From the NCBI GenBank assembly GCA_020846885.1, contig JADLDC010000268.1:1-38017 (forward strand): 38,017 bases of DNA. The letters run 5' to 3'. Below, in pieces: positions 26,083 to 34,648 of the stretch (position 1 is the first letter of the stretch; each line of letters opens with the position of its first letter). Made by a program: the position numbers and the translations under genes. Origin of the DNA: Acidobacteriota bacterium. GTDB lineage: Bacteria > Acidobacteriota > Blastocatellia > Pyrinomonadales > Pyrinomonadaceae. A model generated the notes under the pieces. It ran no database searches. It saw only the letters and a list, made by a program, of their open reading frames with translations, and was not told the origin of the DNA.

Positions 26083-26790
26083 CTAGAACGGCGAGCCGAA
26101 CAATATCCGGACAGCACTCGCCTTTCCGATCGCGTCCATTATCTTCGTAATGCTCCATTTCTTTTCGGGTACGATCAACTGGTCGCCCGGCAGCAGATAG
26201 GGCACCTCGCTTTCTCCTTTTGAGATCTCGCTCAGGTCAATGATAGTTCGTGCAAAGGAGCCATCGCGGGTCATGCGCAATAGGACCACTCGTTTTGAAT
26301 CTCCTCCGCTTGCCACGCCGCCTGCCTCGGCGATCGCTTCATAAACACTATAGCGCCGGTTCATCAACTTAACACCGGGAGCTGCGACCTTGCCGAGGAC
26401 GCCAAAACGCGCCGACCCCACCTTGTCCAAAGTCACCGTCACCTGCGGATCGATTATGTATTCGTCAAGCCGCTTTTTCAGTTCGGCGGCAACCTGGTCA
26501 GTGGTCTTTCCTCCGACGAAAACGCCGCCGGAAATAAGCGGGTACGCGATCCGCGCCGTCGGCGGGATCACGATGCCGGTCTTCGAATAATTTGGCTCGC
26601 CAAAGACATCGACCGTGATCACGTCCTCGGGGCCTAGATGATATTGGCGCAAATAGTTGTTGTAGTACGGCAGCAGTTCAGCCTCTTCGTCAGAAACGGG
26701 CTTAGGGGGCTGGGCCATGGCAGCAACGGCAAAAAGGGCCGCGACCGCCGCGGCGGCCATCCAATGTGAGATCAGGGTTTTGTACTTCAT
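26083..26790 (-). CDS. Polysaccharide export protein (Wza-like, Poly_export plus SLBB)
   Basis: About 235 residues with a signal peptide (MKYKTLISHWMAAAAVAALF...AMAQ). The polysaccharide export domain follows (YHLGPEDVITVDVFGEPNYS, then AYPLISGGVFVGGKTTDQVA). After it comes a soluble-ligand-binding beta-grasp segment (GVLGKVAAPGVKLMNRRYSV) ending LLPGDQLIVPEKKW. It would form or gate the outer-membrane exit for the EPS. No lipobox cysteine is visible, unlike E. coli Wza, so it is probably not a lipoprotein. ATG at 26790 is preceded by AGGAG; an in-frame GTG at 26802 is an alternative. Confidence 0.9.
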   Translation of the reverse strand: MKYKTLISHWMAAAAVAALFAVAAMAQPPKPVSDEEAELLPYYNNYLRQYHLGPEDVITVDVFGEPNYSKTGIVIPPTARIAYPLISGGVFVGGKTTDQVAAELKKRLDEYIIDPQVTVTLDKVGSARFGVLGKVAAPGVKLMNRRYSVYEAIAEAGGVASGGDSKRVVLLRMTRDGSFARTIIDLSEISKGESEVPYLLPGDQLIVPEKKWSITKIMDAIGKASAVRILFGSPF

Positions 26791-26804
26791 CGGATACTTC
26801 ACTC

Positions 26805-28211
26805 CTAACGGCCTCCCTTTCCAAAGAGGACCGTTTTTACCGTCTCAAAAATGATGATCGCATCCAGGGCCAGTGATTGGTTCTTTATATAATAAAGGTC
26901 GTATTGAAGCTTTTCCCTGGCATCTTCGACCGACGCTCCATACGGATATTTTATCTGGGCCCAACCGGTCAGGCCTGGAGCAACGAGGTGTCTGTGGCCA
27001 TAGAACGGTATTTGCTCGGTCAATTCAGCGACAAAATGCGGGCGTTCCGGGCGCGGGCCGATGAAGCTCATCTCTCCTTTCAAAATATTCCAAAATTGCG
27101 GTATCTCGTCGATCCGCACCTTTCGGATGAGCCTTCCGAACCTTGTTATCCTATCATCGTCCGACGACGCCCAAACCGGCATTCCGTCTGCTTCGGCATC
27201 TTGATACATCGATCGGAACTTCATCAACTCAAAAACAATGCCGTCCCTGCCAACGCGCTGCTGCTTGTAAAACACTGGGCCCGCTGATTCGAGCTTTATG
27301 ATGATCGCGGTAAGTATCGCGATCGGAAAAGAAAGTACGACCCCGATCAGTGCAAGCGACCGGTTGACGATCTCGCGTATGACAACAATAAGTTTTGTAT
27401 CCCGCTCGCGACCCGAAAAGATCAGCCATGACGGCCGAAGCATATCAAGGTGTACCTGCCCTGTAACGCGTTCGTAGAAGGATGCGCTTTCCTCGATGTC
27501 CACGCTGTTTTCCAGGCTCATTCTGAGCAGTGATTCCGTCGGAAAATTTCCGCGCCTCTGCGCAAGGGCCACGACGATCCGATCGATCTTACGCTCGGCA
27601 ACGATCTTTTCTAACTGGTCGGAGTTGCCTAAGATCGCAGCTTCGCCAAGCTCGGCCCGCGACCGCGGCGAATCGCCGTTCTCAACCCCCGGCACAGCAA
27701 CAAATCCCGCGATACGATAGCCTGCATCCCGCCGAGTATAGACAATATTAGCTGTCGCGACGGCCGCTTTGCCGGCGCCAAGTATCAGGACCTTCTCGCC
27801 GAGATCTGGATGCCCCGTAAGATAGTGAATGCAGGTCCGCCAAACCAGCAGCAGAACGAGGGTCAAGACAACGGAATAGATCAGCGTGCCGCGCCCGATC
27901 ATCAACGGGGGGACAAGATAGTAGAGGATCGCAAGGATGGTCCAGGCAATGCCAGTCACCTGCACAAGGCGAAACAATAGTTCTCGCCGATTGTGCATAA
28001 CGCCGTAATCGTATAGGTCGTAGAGGTAGATCGTGACAAGGCAAACCACGACCGCAAGTGTGACCTTACTGAGGGCTCCATTCTCGATGATCTGATAGGC
28101 GGTACCCTCCCAACCCAGGCGCAGATAGAGCGCAAGCATGATCGCGATAAAAACTATCGCGACATCGGCCGCTATCAGGCCGGCCGTGCGTGGGCTGAAT
28201 TTGGTACTCAT
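26805..28211 (-). CDS. Undecaprenyl-phosphate glycosylphosphotransferase (priming enzyme)
   Basis: A 468-residue polyprenyl glycosylphosphotransferase that loads the first sugar-1-phosphate onto undecaprenyl phosphate at the inner membrane. It has four N-terminal membrane segments, then a CoA-binding-like Rossmann domain (GEKVLILGAGKAAVATANIV), then a membrane segment and the catalytic sugar transferase domain. The latter has QQRVGRDGIVFELMKFRSM, RKVRIDEIPQFWNILKGEMS and FIGPRPERP. The architecture matches the PEP-CTERM-associated sugar transferase subfamily. It sits between the kinase and the Wza-like gene, 13 bases after the kinase stop. Confidence 0.93.
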   Translation of the reverse strand: MSTKFSPRTAGLIAADVAIVFIAIMLALYLRLGWEGTAYQIIENGALSKVTLAVVVCLVTIYLYDLYDYGVMHNRRELLFRLVQVTGIAWTILAILYYLVPPLMIGRGTLIYSVVLTLVLLLVWRTCIHYLTGHPDLGEKVLILGAGKAAVATANIVYTRRDAGYRIAGFVAVPGVENGDSPRSRAELGEAAILGNSDQLEKIVAERKIDRIVVALAQRRGNFPTESLLRMSLENSVDIEESASFYERVTGQVHLDMLRPSWLIFSGRERDTKLIVVIREIVNRSLALIGVVLSFPIAILTAIIIKLESAGPVFYKQQRVGRDGIVFELMKFRSMYQDAEADGMPVWASSDDDRITRFGRLIRKVRIDEIPQFWNILKGEMSFIGPRPERPHFVAELTEQIPFYGHRHLVAPGLTGWAQIKYPYGASVEDAREKLQYDLYYIKNQSLALDAIIIFETVKTVLFGKGGR

Positions 28212-28224
28212 CGCTAACTACAGC

Positions 28225-29199
28225 TCAGGCCCTTACAGGCTCATTCCGATCGTACAAGCCATATTTATAATAGCTTTCGTCCATCAATGGGACTTCCGAC
28301 TGGTTCAGTATGGTTCCCAGCATCCGCTCTCGGGGTAATGAATCGAGGACCCTGTCAACGTCTTTATACTTCGTATGGTCCGCACGAATGACCAGCAGAG
28401 CTCCGTCCGTCTGGTTTATCAGCAGCGACGCATCAGTAAATATTCCTAGCGGTGGTGCATCAATAATTACAAAATCAAAATATTCCCGTGCCTCTTTCAA
28501 TATCTCCGAGAAACGCGGGCCCGAGATCAACTCCGCCACATCGCTGCGTGGTTCGCCGCCCGGCAAAAGATACAGGCCTGCCGGCTGGAGATGTACGATC
28601 GATCCCATCAAAGAGGCTTTGTCCGACAATACTTCGGATAGCCCAGACCGAGCTTCGATCCCTAAATAGGCCGCAAGGCTCGGTCTGCGAAGGTCGCTGT
28701 CGATCATCAGCACACGCGTGCCGTCTGCCTGGGCAAACAGCCACGAAAGGTTCGCCGCCGTGACCGATTTTCCTTCCGTTGGGCCAACGCTTGCGATAAC
28801 AATGGCCTGTAGTTTTCGCTTCCTGCTCCTGTGGAGGATCTGAGTCCTTAAATTTCTATATTCTTCACAGTACGGCGATCTCGGCTCTGTGATCGAAACA
28901 AGCCGCGGATTCACTTTCTCAATGTTGACGAAGAAGCTTTGGACCTGCGGAAGTTCGTCGAGTTCTCGGGGTTCAAGCGGTACGAGCGTTTGCGGGCGGC
29001 TGGCGTTCGCTTCCGGTGGCAGCCTGTCCTTTGCTCCATTCTCGGCCCTTGGTGCGCCGATCCTAAGGTCGGGCGCGAAAAGTGATCCCGCCGGCACATT
29101 ATCCGCCAATGCGTCGACGCTCGTCTCGACATCGAGTATGTCTTCCCGTTCGGCCGGAAACTCGCTTTCGTACTTCTGTATCGTTTTTAGAAATTTCAT
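28225..29199 (-). CDS. BY-type tyrosine autokinase (CpsD/Wzc C-domain, exosortase-associated)
   Basis: A 324-residue cytoplasmic P-loop kinase. Walker A is SVGPTEGKS at 137-145, Walker A' is VLMIDSDLRRP at 163-173, and Walker B is FVIIDAPP at 243-250. A C-terminal tyrosine cluster (YYKYGLYDR) supplies the autophosphorylation sites. An N-terminal acidic, poorly conserved region of about 90 residues precedes EEYRNLRTQI, the oligomerisation motif. It partners with the separately encoded Wzz-like protein to control polymer length, as in Gram-positive and PEP-CTERM systems rather than fused Wzc. ATG at 29199 follows a GGGGG ribosome binding site. Confidence 0.93.
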   Translation of the reverse strand: MKFLKTIQKYESEFPAEREDILDVETSVDALADNVPAGSLFAPDLRIGAPRAENGAKDRLPPEANASRPQTLVPLEPRELDELPQVQSFFVNIEKVNPRLVSITEPRSPYCEEYRNLRTQILHRSRKRKLQAIVIASVGPTEGKSVTAANLSWLFAQADGTRVLMIDSDLRRPSLAAYLGIEARSGLSEVLSDKASLMGSIVHLQPAGLYLLPGGEPRSDVAELISGPRFSEILKEAREYFDFVIIDAPPLGIFTDASLLINQTDGALLVIRADHTKYKDVDRVLDSLPRERMLGTILNQSEVPLMDESYYKYGLYDRNEPVRA

Positions 29200-29243
29200 C
29201 ACTAACCCCCAATCCTCGTCCTACGGGAGTCACCACTGCATTC

Positions 29244-30170
29244 TCATTTCGCCCCAACGCGGCTGCGGTCCAAAAGGAGTTCATCGTGGCCAACCGGCGT
29301 CAGCACCCTGGCCGAACGGACCGCCTCTACGGGCCGGTCGCTTGGAATCACGCTGTCGCGGTCCGGAAGCAGGTCAAGATTCTCTGCAACGCTCTCGACA
29401 ACTTTGCGGCTGATCATTGGGTCACCAGCCGCGTAGGCCGCGATCATCGAATTATCGCAAAGATTATTTATAAGCCTTGGAATTCCTTCCGAACATTGAA
29501 AAATATAATCGATCGCGTATGGCGAAAACACATTCGGCTGCGGCGAACCGGCAATGAACAGGCGTTCGGTAATGTAGCGCTTCACCTCATTGACACTTTC
29601 AAGAGCCGGCATTACACAGCGTAAGGCGATCCGCTGCTTCAACTGGCGAAGGCTCGGCCTTCGAAGGGTTTCAGTCAACTCCGGCTGCCCGGTAAGGATT
29701 ATTTGAAGATGTTTAGCGTTGTCCGACTCCAGGTTGAGCAGCAGCCGTATTTCCTCAAGGACCTCGTCCGGCAGTTCGTGAGCTTCGTCAACGATAAGGA
29801 CCGTACGCAGCCCGCGGCGATGGCGGTCTTCAAGCAGCCGCGCCATTTCACTCAAAAGTTCGGTCTTGTTCGACCATTCAGTTATCCCGAGCATTTCCGC
29901 AACATGGTGATAAAATTCTTCAATGGAAAGATGCGGATTCACGATGTATGCGGCAAGCACACTCGAATCAAGCCTTCGGATGATCCACCGCAATGCCGTC
30001 GATTTTCCAGTGCCGACCTCGCCCGTCAACACGATCAAGCCCTTTGCCATTTCTATCCCGTAATACAAACTCGCTAAAAGCTCGTTGTAGCTCGGGGTAA
30101 AAACAATGAACTTAGGGTCCGGCGTTAGACCGAACGGATACTCATTCAGATTGAAAAACTCTTTGTACAT
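29244..30170 (-). CDS. ExeA-like AAA ATPase of PEP-CTERM loci
   Basis: A 308-residue ATPase beginning MYKEFFNLNEYPFGLTPDPK, a hallmark of ExeA/GspA-like ATPases. Walker A is GEVGTGKST at 50-58 and Walker B is VLIVDEAHEL at 124-133; LTGQPELTETLRRPSLRQLK is the sensor region. A subfamily of these ATPases is found consistently in exosortase EPS clusters, where its precise job is not known. The C-terminal tail after residue 265 is low in conservation. It lies between the Wzz-like and kinase genes in the same orientation. Confidence 0.92.
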   Translation of the reverse strand: MYKEFFNLNEYPFGLTPDPKFIVFTPSYNELLASLYYGIEMAKGLIVLTGEVGTGKSTALRWIIRRLDSSVLAAYIVNPHLSIEEFYHHVAEMLGITEWSNKTELLSEMARLLEDRHRRGLRTVLIVDEAHELPDEVLEEIRLLLNLESDNAKHLQIILTGQPELTETLRRPSLRQLKQRIALRCVMPALESVNEVKRYITERLFIAGSPQPNVFSPYAIDYIFQCSEGIPRLINNLCDNSMIAAYAAGDPMISRKVVESVAENLDLLPDRDSVIPSDRPVEAVRSARVLTPVGHDELLLDRSRVGAK

Positions 30171-30212
30171 TCTCGGGTCACTTGGGCCTTAGCCAAGGCA
30201 AACTCACCAACT

Positions 30213-31871
30213 TTAACTGAACCTCTCAATAATTCGCGACACATGGAGGACCATGACCAGCACCGGAATGCTAAGTACGGCCGCGACAAATCCTCCGGCG
30301 ACCTTTAATAGATGCGATCTGTAATTTGCGGTTATCTCTTTTTCGGAAAGCAGGTCCGGCACAGCCGCAAGTACCGGGAGGCCCGTGTAGTGCTTCGCAT
30401 CCTCGATACTTTGGACAGTGAAAATCTTCGGTATTTCGAGCGCCGCGGCAAACAGAAGGCCAAGCCCAAGGCCGGCCAACGCGCCAAAGGCGATGAACAG
30501 CGGCCGCTTGGATGCATTTTCAGGTGTCGCGGGCAGATTGGCCGGGTCGACCACCCGGATAGATTCGCCCTGCGCATTTGTCTCACGCTCGACCTGCTGC
30601 TGCGCGTTGTTAAACTTCTTCTGCAGCTCGTCATACGCCGATTTTGCTAGATCAAGCTGGTTGGTGATCCCTTCAAGCGCGACCCGAACGTTCGGGATCG
30701 AATTGATCTTTGTCTCGAGCAGAGCGATCTGCCCAGCGTTCTGTGTCAGGTCAAGGTCTTTCGCCTGAAGCTGCTGTTCGATCTGCGCGATCTGGCCTTC
30801 GGCCTTTGTTTTGTCAATTTCAAGGCTTTGCTTCTGCAACTCAGCCTTTCGGCTGCCTGCCTGATTCGCCTGCTTCACGCGGATATCGGTATTCTTTGCA
30901 AGTTTTTCAAGTTCCTCGTTGATCTTGCCTATCTCAGCCTCTGCCTGGATAACTTCCGGATGCTTTTCGCGATATTGCTTCCTCAGCCGTTCCAGCCTCG
31001 CACCGGTCTCGGCCCGTTTTTTTACGAGTTCCGCGTATGCCGGGGTATCTTCGATCCGCGCCGCCTGCTGGACAGCGGCCTTGGTCTCATTCTCTCCAAA
31101 ATTCTCGATCAGCCGCATCTGGCTGTTCATCGCGCGAATACTTTCCTGGATCCTGCCCCGCTCGTTCAGCAATGATTCTTTGTCCTTTGAGATCGTCGCC
31201 TCGCGCGTGCGCAAGCCCTCAAGCTGGGCGATCAGTCCCTGGGCTGACTCGGGCAAGGTCTCAACGTTGTTGGCCATGATGTCGAGCCTTTGCTTTTCAA
31301 TTGCGTCAAGATTCGTCTTTGCCTGTGAAAGCTGATTATTGATGAACTCCCGCGTGGTCTCCGCACTCCGCTTCGACTCGACCGACTGGGCCGTCACATA
31401 TTCTTTCGCAAGCTCCGCCGTAACGTTCCGCGCCTTTTCCGGCGAAGGATCGCGAAAGCTGATGCGAAATCCGACCACCTTTTCGTTATCCGCCTTTTCC
31501 GGCACAACCGCGACGTTGTCGCGCATCTTGTCAACGATGCGCTCCACCGGAACGCCGGCCGCTCGATCGTCAGCGTAAAGATCGAACTTCTGCAGCATCG
31601 GTTCCAGGGCCGTACGGCTGAGAACGGATTGATTGATCGCCTGCAGCCGGTTTGACAGGTCATCGTCTGTCAGCGACGGAGCTACCTTTTCAGAAATGGC
31701 AGGCGGCGTCAGTGTCAGGAACGAAGTTGACACGTATGTGCTCGGAAGCCCGCGGACAACCCAGAATACGGACACAAAAACAGCGAGGGCCGGAAACAGA
31801 ATATGCCACTTCCGCTTCTTTGCCATCCGCAGATATTCCACAGCGGTCCTTTGTCGAAACTCCACACCCAT
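30213..31871 (-). CDS. Wzz/GumC-like chain-length determinant of exosortase EPS systems
   Basis: About 552 residues. A Wzz domain starts after the first membrane segment (WHILFPALAVFVSVFWVVRG). A long periplasmic coiled coil, rich in Glu/Gln/Lys, spans roughly residues 150 to 430. A second membrane segment (PLFIAFGALAGLGLGLLFAA) is followed by a short cytoplasmic stretch and a further hydrophobic C-terminal segment. It regulates polymer length together with the BY-kinase. The start is placed at ATG 31871 (MGVEFRQRTAVEYLRM); the longer open frame to 31964 has residues unlike any Wzz N-terminus. Confidence 0.9.
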   Translation of the reverse strand: MGVEFRQRTAVEYLRMAKKRKWHILFPALAVFVSVFWVVRGLPSTYVSTSFLTLTPPAISEKVAPSLTDDDLSNRLQAINQSVLSRTALEPMLQKFDLYADDRAAGVPVERIVDKMRDNVAVVPEKADNEKVVGFRISFRDPSPEKARNVTAELAKEYVTAQSVESKRSAETTREFINNQLSQAKTNLDAIEKQRLDIMANNVETLPESAQGLIAQLEGLRTREATISKDKESLLNERGRIQESIRAMNSQMRLIENFGENETKAAVQQAARIEDTPAYAELVKKRAETGARLERLRKQYREKHPEVIQAEAEIGKINEELEKLAKNTDIRVKQANQAGSRKAELQKQSLEIDKTKAEGQIAQIEQQLQAKDLDLTQNAGQIALLETKINSIPNVRVALEGITNQLDLAKSAYDELQKKFNNAQQQVERETNAQGESIRVVDPANLPATPENASKRPLFIAFGALAGLGLGLLFAAALEIPKIFTVQSIEDAKHYTGLPVLAAVPDLLSEKEITANYRSHLLKVAGGFVAAVLSIPVLVMVLHVSRIIERFS

Positions 31872-31943
31872 AAACACTTTCGTCACGCAACGCGCTTTGC
31901 CGTACTGGTCGATTTCAATATAAGTTAGTACGAAAGCATACAA

Positions 31944-31957
31944 ATTTCTAGAGAAAT
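31944..31957. promoter_or_regulatory. Short palindrome upstream of the Wzz-like gene
   Basis: ATTTCT-AG-AGAAAT is a perfect six-base inverted repeat in the gap of about 100 bases between the exosortase stop and the Wzz-like start. On the minus strand it is followed by TTTGTA and, 16 bases on, TATATT, a weak sigma-70-like pair. This could be an internal promoter and operator, but the evidence is only the pattern. Confidence 0.25.
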
Positions 31958-31972
31958 CGCTCAAACATCCAT

Positions 31973-33580
31973 TTAATCCGGCAAAAAACCAGCCAGGTCG
32001 TCCCCAAGATGCCCTGTTAGGTCAATGGCGGCGGCCAAAGACCGCTGAGGGTCTTTGCCGAGGGGCGTCATAACCCGAACGAGGCCTCCGTCTGATCTCC
32101 GCCGGACAACGCTATCTATCGCCGTATAGAACTTGTCCTCGTATTCGCTGACAGAAGTACGCCCGCGGCCCTGATACCAATAGATCAGATATTCCTGATG
32201 CTCGCCTCGATTAACGACATACAGATTTGTGTCAAAACGCCGGCCATTCGGGGTCGTGATCGTCAGGAGCTGCGGCTCGGTCATTTCCCAGCCGGTTCCG
32301 GGCAGGCAGTTGAGCGGACTGTGGTACGTTGAACCGCCACGCTGCGAGGCGTAAAATCCGACATAGATATTCAATCGTTTGCCGGGGCCGTAGTAATCAC
32401 GCATCACGTAATCAGTAGCCCGCAAAACCCGTTCGCTTTCAGCATCGAACCGGATGTCAGGATTTCGCTGCTCCCACGTCCCAAGCCTCGCCGGTATCTC
32501 GGCCAAGGGCCGCCGGCCGACCGGCACCTCGCCCCGATATTGGAGCCAGTTGACGAAACCGCCGCAAATGGCCAGCAAAAGCAAGATCGCCCAGGCCCGC
32601 TTGACCGGAACAATACGGCCCGGTCCAATTGCCTCGGAAGGAATATCGCCGCCACCCGGTCCAGCCCCTTCGCAGCTAAGGATGCGCGCTATAAGAAAGT
32701 TCAGGCCAAGCAATAGTGCGAGCGCTGAGAAAAAGACCGCTGAGCCAGAGAGATCATGCCAAACACCTTCGACGGCATCTTGCCCGTACAAATACGCAAT
32801 AGCGCCAGTGATAAGGACGCGCGCCGCGTTCGTTATAAGGGCAACAGGCACTGACATTGCCATCAACAGAACCGTCCGCTGAACATCCCTAGCAAAGAAA
32901 AGTTCCTTGAAGCCATTCGTTAACGAATCCCGGCGGTCCCGCGTAAAGTAACCGAGAATCAGCGCGAGCGTGATCAGGGTGACCAGCGACCTGATCCCGC
33001 TGCATGCCTCGACAACCTCCAGGCTAACGATCTCACCGGTCGCCCGAACTGGTATCTCTATGACATTACCCATTCTTACGGCGGAAATTCCAATGATATG
33101 CAAGCCTGATTCGGCCATTCTGGACGCAAGCATTTGCAGCGGCAGGGCGATCTTGTTAAATAGGATCTGAGGTATCGGGACCGCAAGAATGAGGAGGAGA
33201 AGCGGTATTGAAAGTTGCCTGATCATTCCGGCCCCAAAGAGACCAATGATCATTCCGACGATCATGAAAAGCAGCGACAACCGCTGGGCGTAAAGGATTG
33301 ACGCGAGTGTGCCTGCCACAAGCAGGAGCAAGGCGATCGAGCCAAATACCCATCCTACCGAACTCCAACTACCGTTAACGGCGCTCTTCAACGAATCGAA
33401 TCGCTGCCAGACGATAAAGCCAATAACGAATGGGACAAGCAGGCCGTGGGAGTAGTTATCATCGGTCCACCAATCAACGCCGAGTTTCCACAAAACGGTA
33501 GAATACATGAACACGACCGCAGCCCCGACCAACGATGTCATCCATGCCTGGCGAGTCAGATCATGTGAGCTATTTCGCAT
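31973..33580 (-). CDS. Exosortase with C-terminal EpsI domain (XrtA-like)
   Basis: A 535-residue membrane transpeptidase-like enzyme that recognises PEP-CTERM tails. About eight membrane segments hold the catalytic residues: Cys193 in VVEACSGIRSL, Arg254 in NAARVLITGAIAYL and His275 in GVWHDLSGS. From about residue 325 there is an EpsI (DUF3485) domain, with NIYVGFYASQRGGSTYHSPL and CLPGTGWEM. Fusion of exosortase and EpsI is known for the XrtA type that accompanies EPS loci. The start at ATG 33580 is chosen because the longer frame to 33631 crosses a hairpin. The only PEP-CTERM gene in view lies directly upstream. Confidence 0.93.
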   Translation of the reverse strand: MRNSSHDLTRQAWMTSLVGAAVVFMYSTVLWKLGVDWWTDDNYSHGLLVPFVIGFIVWQRFDSLKSAVNGSWSSVGWVFGSIALLLLVAGTLASILYAQRLSLLFMIVGMIIGLFGAGMIRQLSIPLLLLILAVPIPQILFNKIALPLQMLASRMAESGLHIIGISAVRMGNVIEIPVRATGEIVSLEVVEACSGIRSLVTLITLALILGYFTRDRRDSLTNGFKELFFARDVQRTVLLMAMSVPVALITNAARVLITGAIAYLYGQDAVEGVWHDLSGSAVFFSALALLLGLNFLIARILSCEGAGPGGGDIPSEAIGPGRIVPVKRAWAILLLLAICGGFVNWLQYRGEVPVGRRPLAEIPARLGTWEQRNPDIRFDAESERVLRATDYVMRDYYGPGKRLNIYVGFYASQRGGSTYHSPLNCLPGTGWEMTEPQLLTITTPNGRRFDTNLYVVNRGEHQEYLIYWYQGRGRTSVSEYEDKFYTAIDSVVRRRSDGGLVRVMTPLGKDPQRSLAAAIDLTGHLGDDLAGFLPD

Positions 33581-33602
33581 GATATCTATCGTTACAGTAA
33601 AA

Positions 33603-33640
33603 CAAGCCGCAATGTCACTCGAAAGCAACAATACGGCTTG
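33603..33640 (-). terminator. Terminator-like hairpin between PEP-CTERM gene and exosortase gene
   Basis: On the minus strand CAAGCCGTATTG and CATTGCGGCTTG pair at 11 of 12 positions (one G-U) around a 14-base loop, and TTTTACTG follows directly. This resembles an intrinsic terminator or attenuator just after the PEP-CTERM gene. It would let that small gene be transcribed at a higher level than the exosortase and genes downstream. Confidence 0.55.
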
Positions 33641-33678
33641 AATTCCCTAGTACTGCTCGACGAGTTGGGACGGAATTC

Positions 33679-33942
33679 CTATTCCGAGCGGCGAAGGCGT
33701 CTCCGTGCCGCAAATCCGACACCGGCGAGGCCCGCGCTGAACAGAATTATCGATATCGGCTCCGGTGTCGGCACGCCGCCGCAATCCCCGGTAGTACGTT
33801 CCTCGTTCGCGGAACGGTCATAATCGCAGCCATGCCTTGGTTTACGTTCTGGCCCGTCACCTGCATTTACCACGGTCGCGACGCCGCCGAAAATGGAAAC
33901 AGTAAGACACAAGGCCAAAACAAGTTCAGTTATCTTCTTCAT
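33679..33942 (-). CDS. Small PEP-CTERM sorting-domain protein
   Basis: An 87-residue exported protein with a signal peptide (MKKITELVLALCLTVSIFGG, probable cleavage after residue 27, VNA/GDG). A short hydrophilic core follows, then the PEP-CTERM tail: PEP at 60-62, a hydrophobic helix and a terminal Arg cluster (ARRRLRRSE). After both cleavages only about 33 residues would remain, rich in charged residues and containing Cys39 and Cys54. It lies directly upstream of the exosortase, its expected processing enzyme. A good Shine-Dalgarno (GAGGGG) precedes the ATG. It has no recognisable domain beyond the sorting tail. Confidence 0.93.
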   Translation of the reverse strand: MKKITELVLALCLTVSIFGGVATVVNAGDGPERKPRHGCDYDRSANEERTTGDCGGVPTPEPISIILFSAGLAGVGFAARRRLRRSE

Positions 33943-34266
33943 GAATTCCCCTCTGGATCGATGATCCTCTCACACACAGGCAATGACTCCTATATTCCAG
34001 GCTGTTGCTCCTGAAAAGCCGATACGAACCAAAGCATCGCCTGCTCAAACTCATACATGCGCTCCCAAAAGCCAACGCCGGAATCGGCGCTTAAACAGCT
34101 AATACTTCGGAAGGACTTAGAGCGAACGTAACTATGATAAGGCCGTATCGTCCCATTTTTCTGTATGATGGATTACACTATACGACAATTTTTGTCACAT
34201 TTTCAGGGAACCGCGCCAGACAATAAGGAGTATTATTAATACCTATCGACTTGGAAAGGAGGAAAA
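33943..34266. other. Divergent intergenic region upstream of the core EPS operon
   Basis: A 324-base spacer without a gene between the PEP-CTERM start (minus) and the small membrane protein (plus). It must contain the promoter of the core EPS run. I see the ribosome binding sites at both ends and a short inverted repeat, GACAA-TTT-TTGTC, at 34184-34196. No sigma-54 site with both conserved dinucleotides and no convincing sigma-70 pair was found. Confidence 0.5.
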
Positions 34267-34542
34267 ATGGACTTCTATTTCTTGCTGTTTTCGCTCTTCT
34301 TCCCGCGAATAGTGCTGGTGGTATATCTACTTTGGAACATGTATCCCGCGAATTCTGTCCCGCAATGGGCTGACATACTGCTCGGGGTCTGTTCCCCGCG
34401 GGTATTGATCCTTATATACATATATCAAGCTATGGGCTATGAGAATATTTGGTTCGCCGCGCATTTGATCGCCGCGATCCTTGCTTATACCGGCGGCGGG
34501 CGGGAAACGTTCCGTAGGCGGCGCAGGGCCGCTGACGTTTGA
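34267..34542 (+). CDS. Small hypothetical membrane protein
   Basis: A 91-residue protein with three hydrophobic segments (FYFLLFSLFFPRIVLVVYLL, then ILLGVCSPRVLILIYIY, then NIWFAAHLIAAILAY) and a basic C-terminus (GRETFRRRRRAADV). An excellent Shine-Dalgarno (AAAGGAGG) stands five bases before the ATG, which is the main reason to believe in it. I do not recognise the family with certainty. It is divergent from the PEP-CTERM gene and may be independent of the EPS pathway. Confidence 0.65.
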   Translation: MDFYFLLFSLFFPRIVLVVYLLWNMYPANSVPQWADILLGVCSPRVLILIYIYQAMGYENIWFAAHLIAAILAYTGGGRETFRRRRRAADV

Positions 34543-34648
34543 TCCGAAACTTATATAGGCGTCACCAACTCGGATTAAGTATACCCTTCCCTCCGGATCA
34601 GCTTAGTTCAGTGTTTTCTTGGACTTAGTGTAGTCTGGATTACAGAGG

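Noticed and set aside
24879-26223. Two long plus-strand ORFs (280 and 322 codons)
   Set aside because: Both are antisense to the amidotransferase, BNR-repeat and Wza-like genes; they are GC-driven shadow frames.
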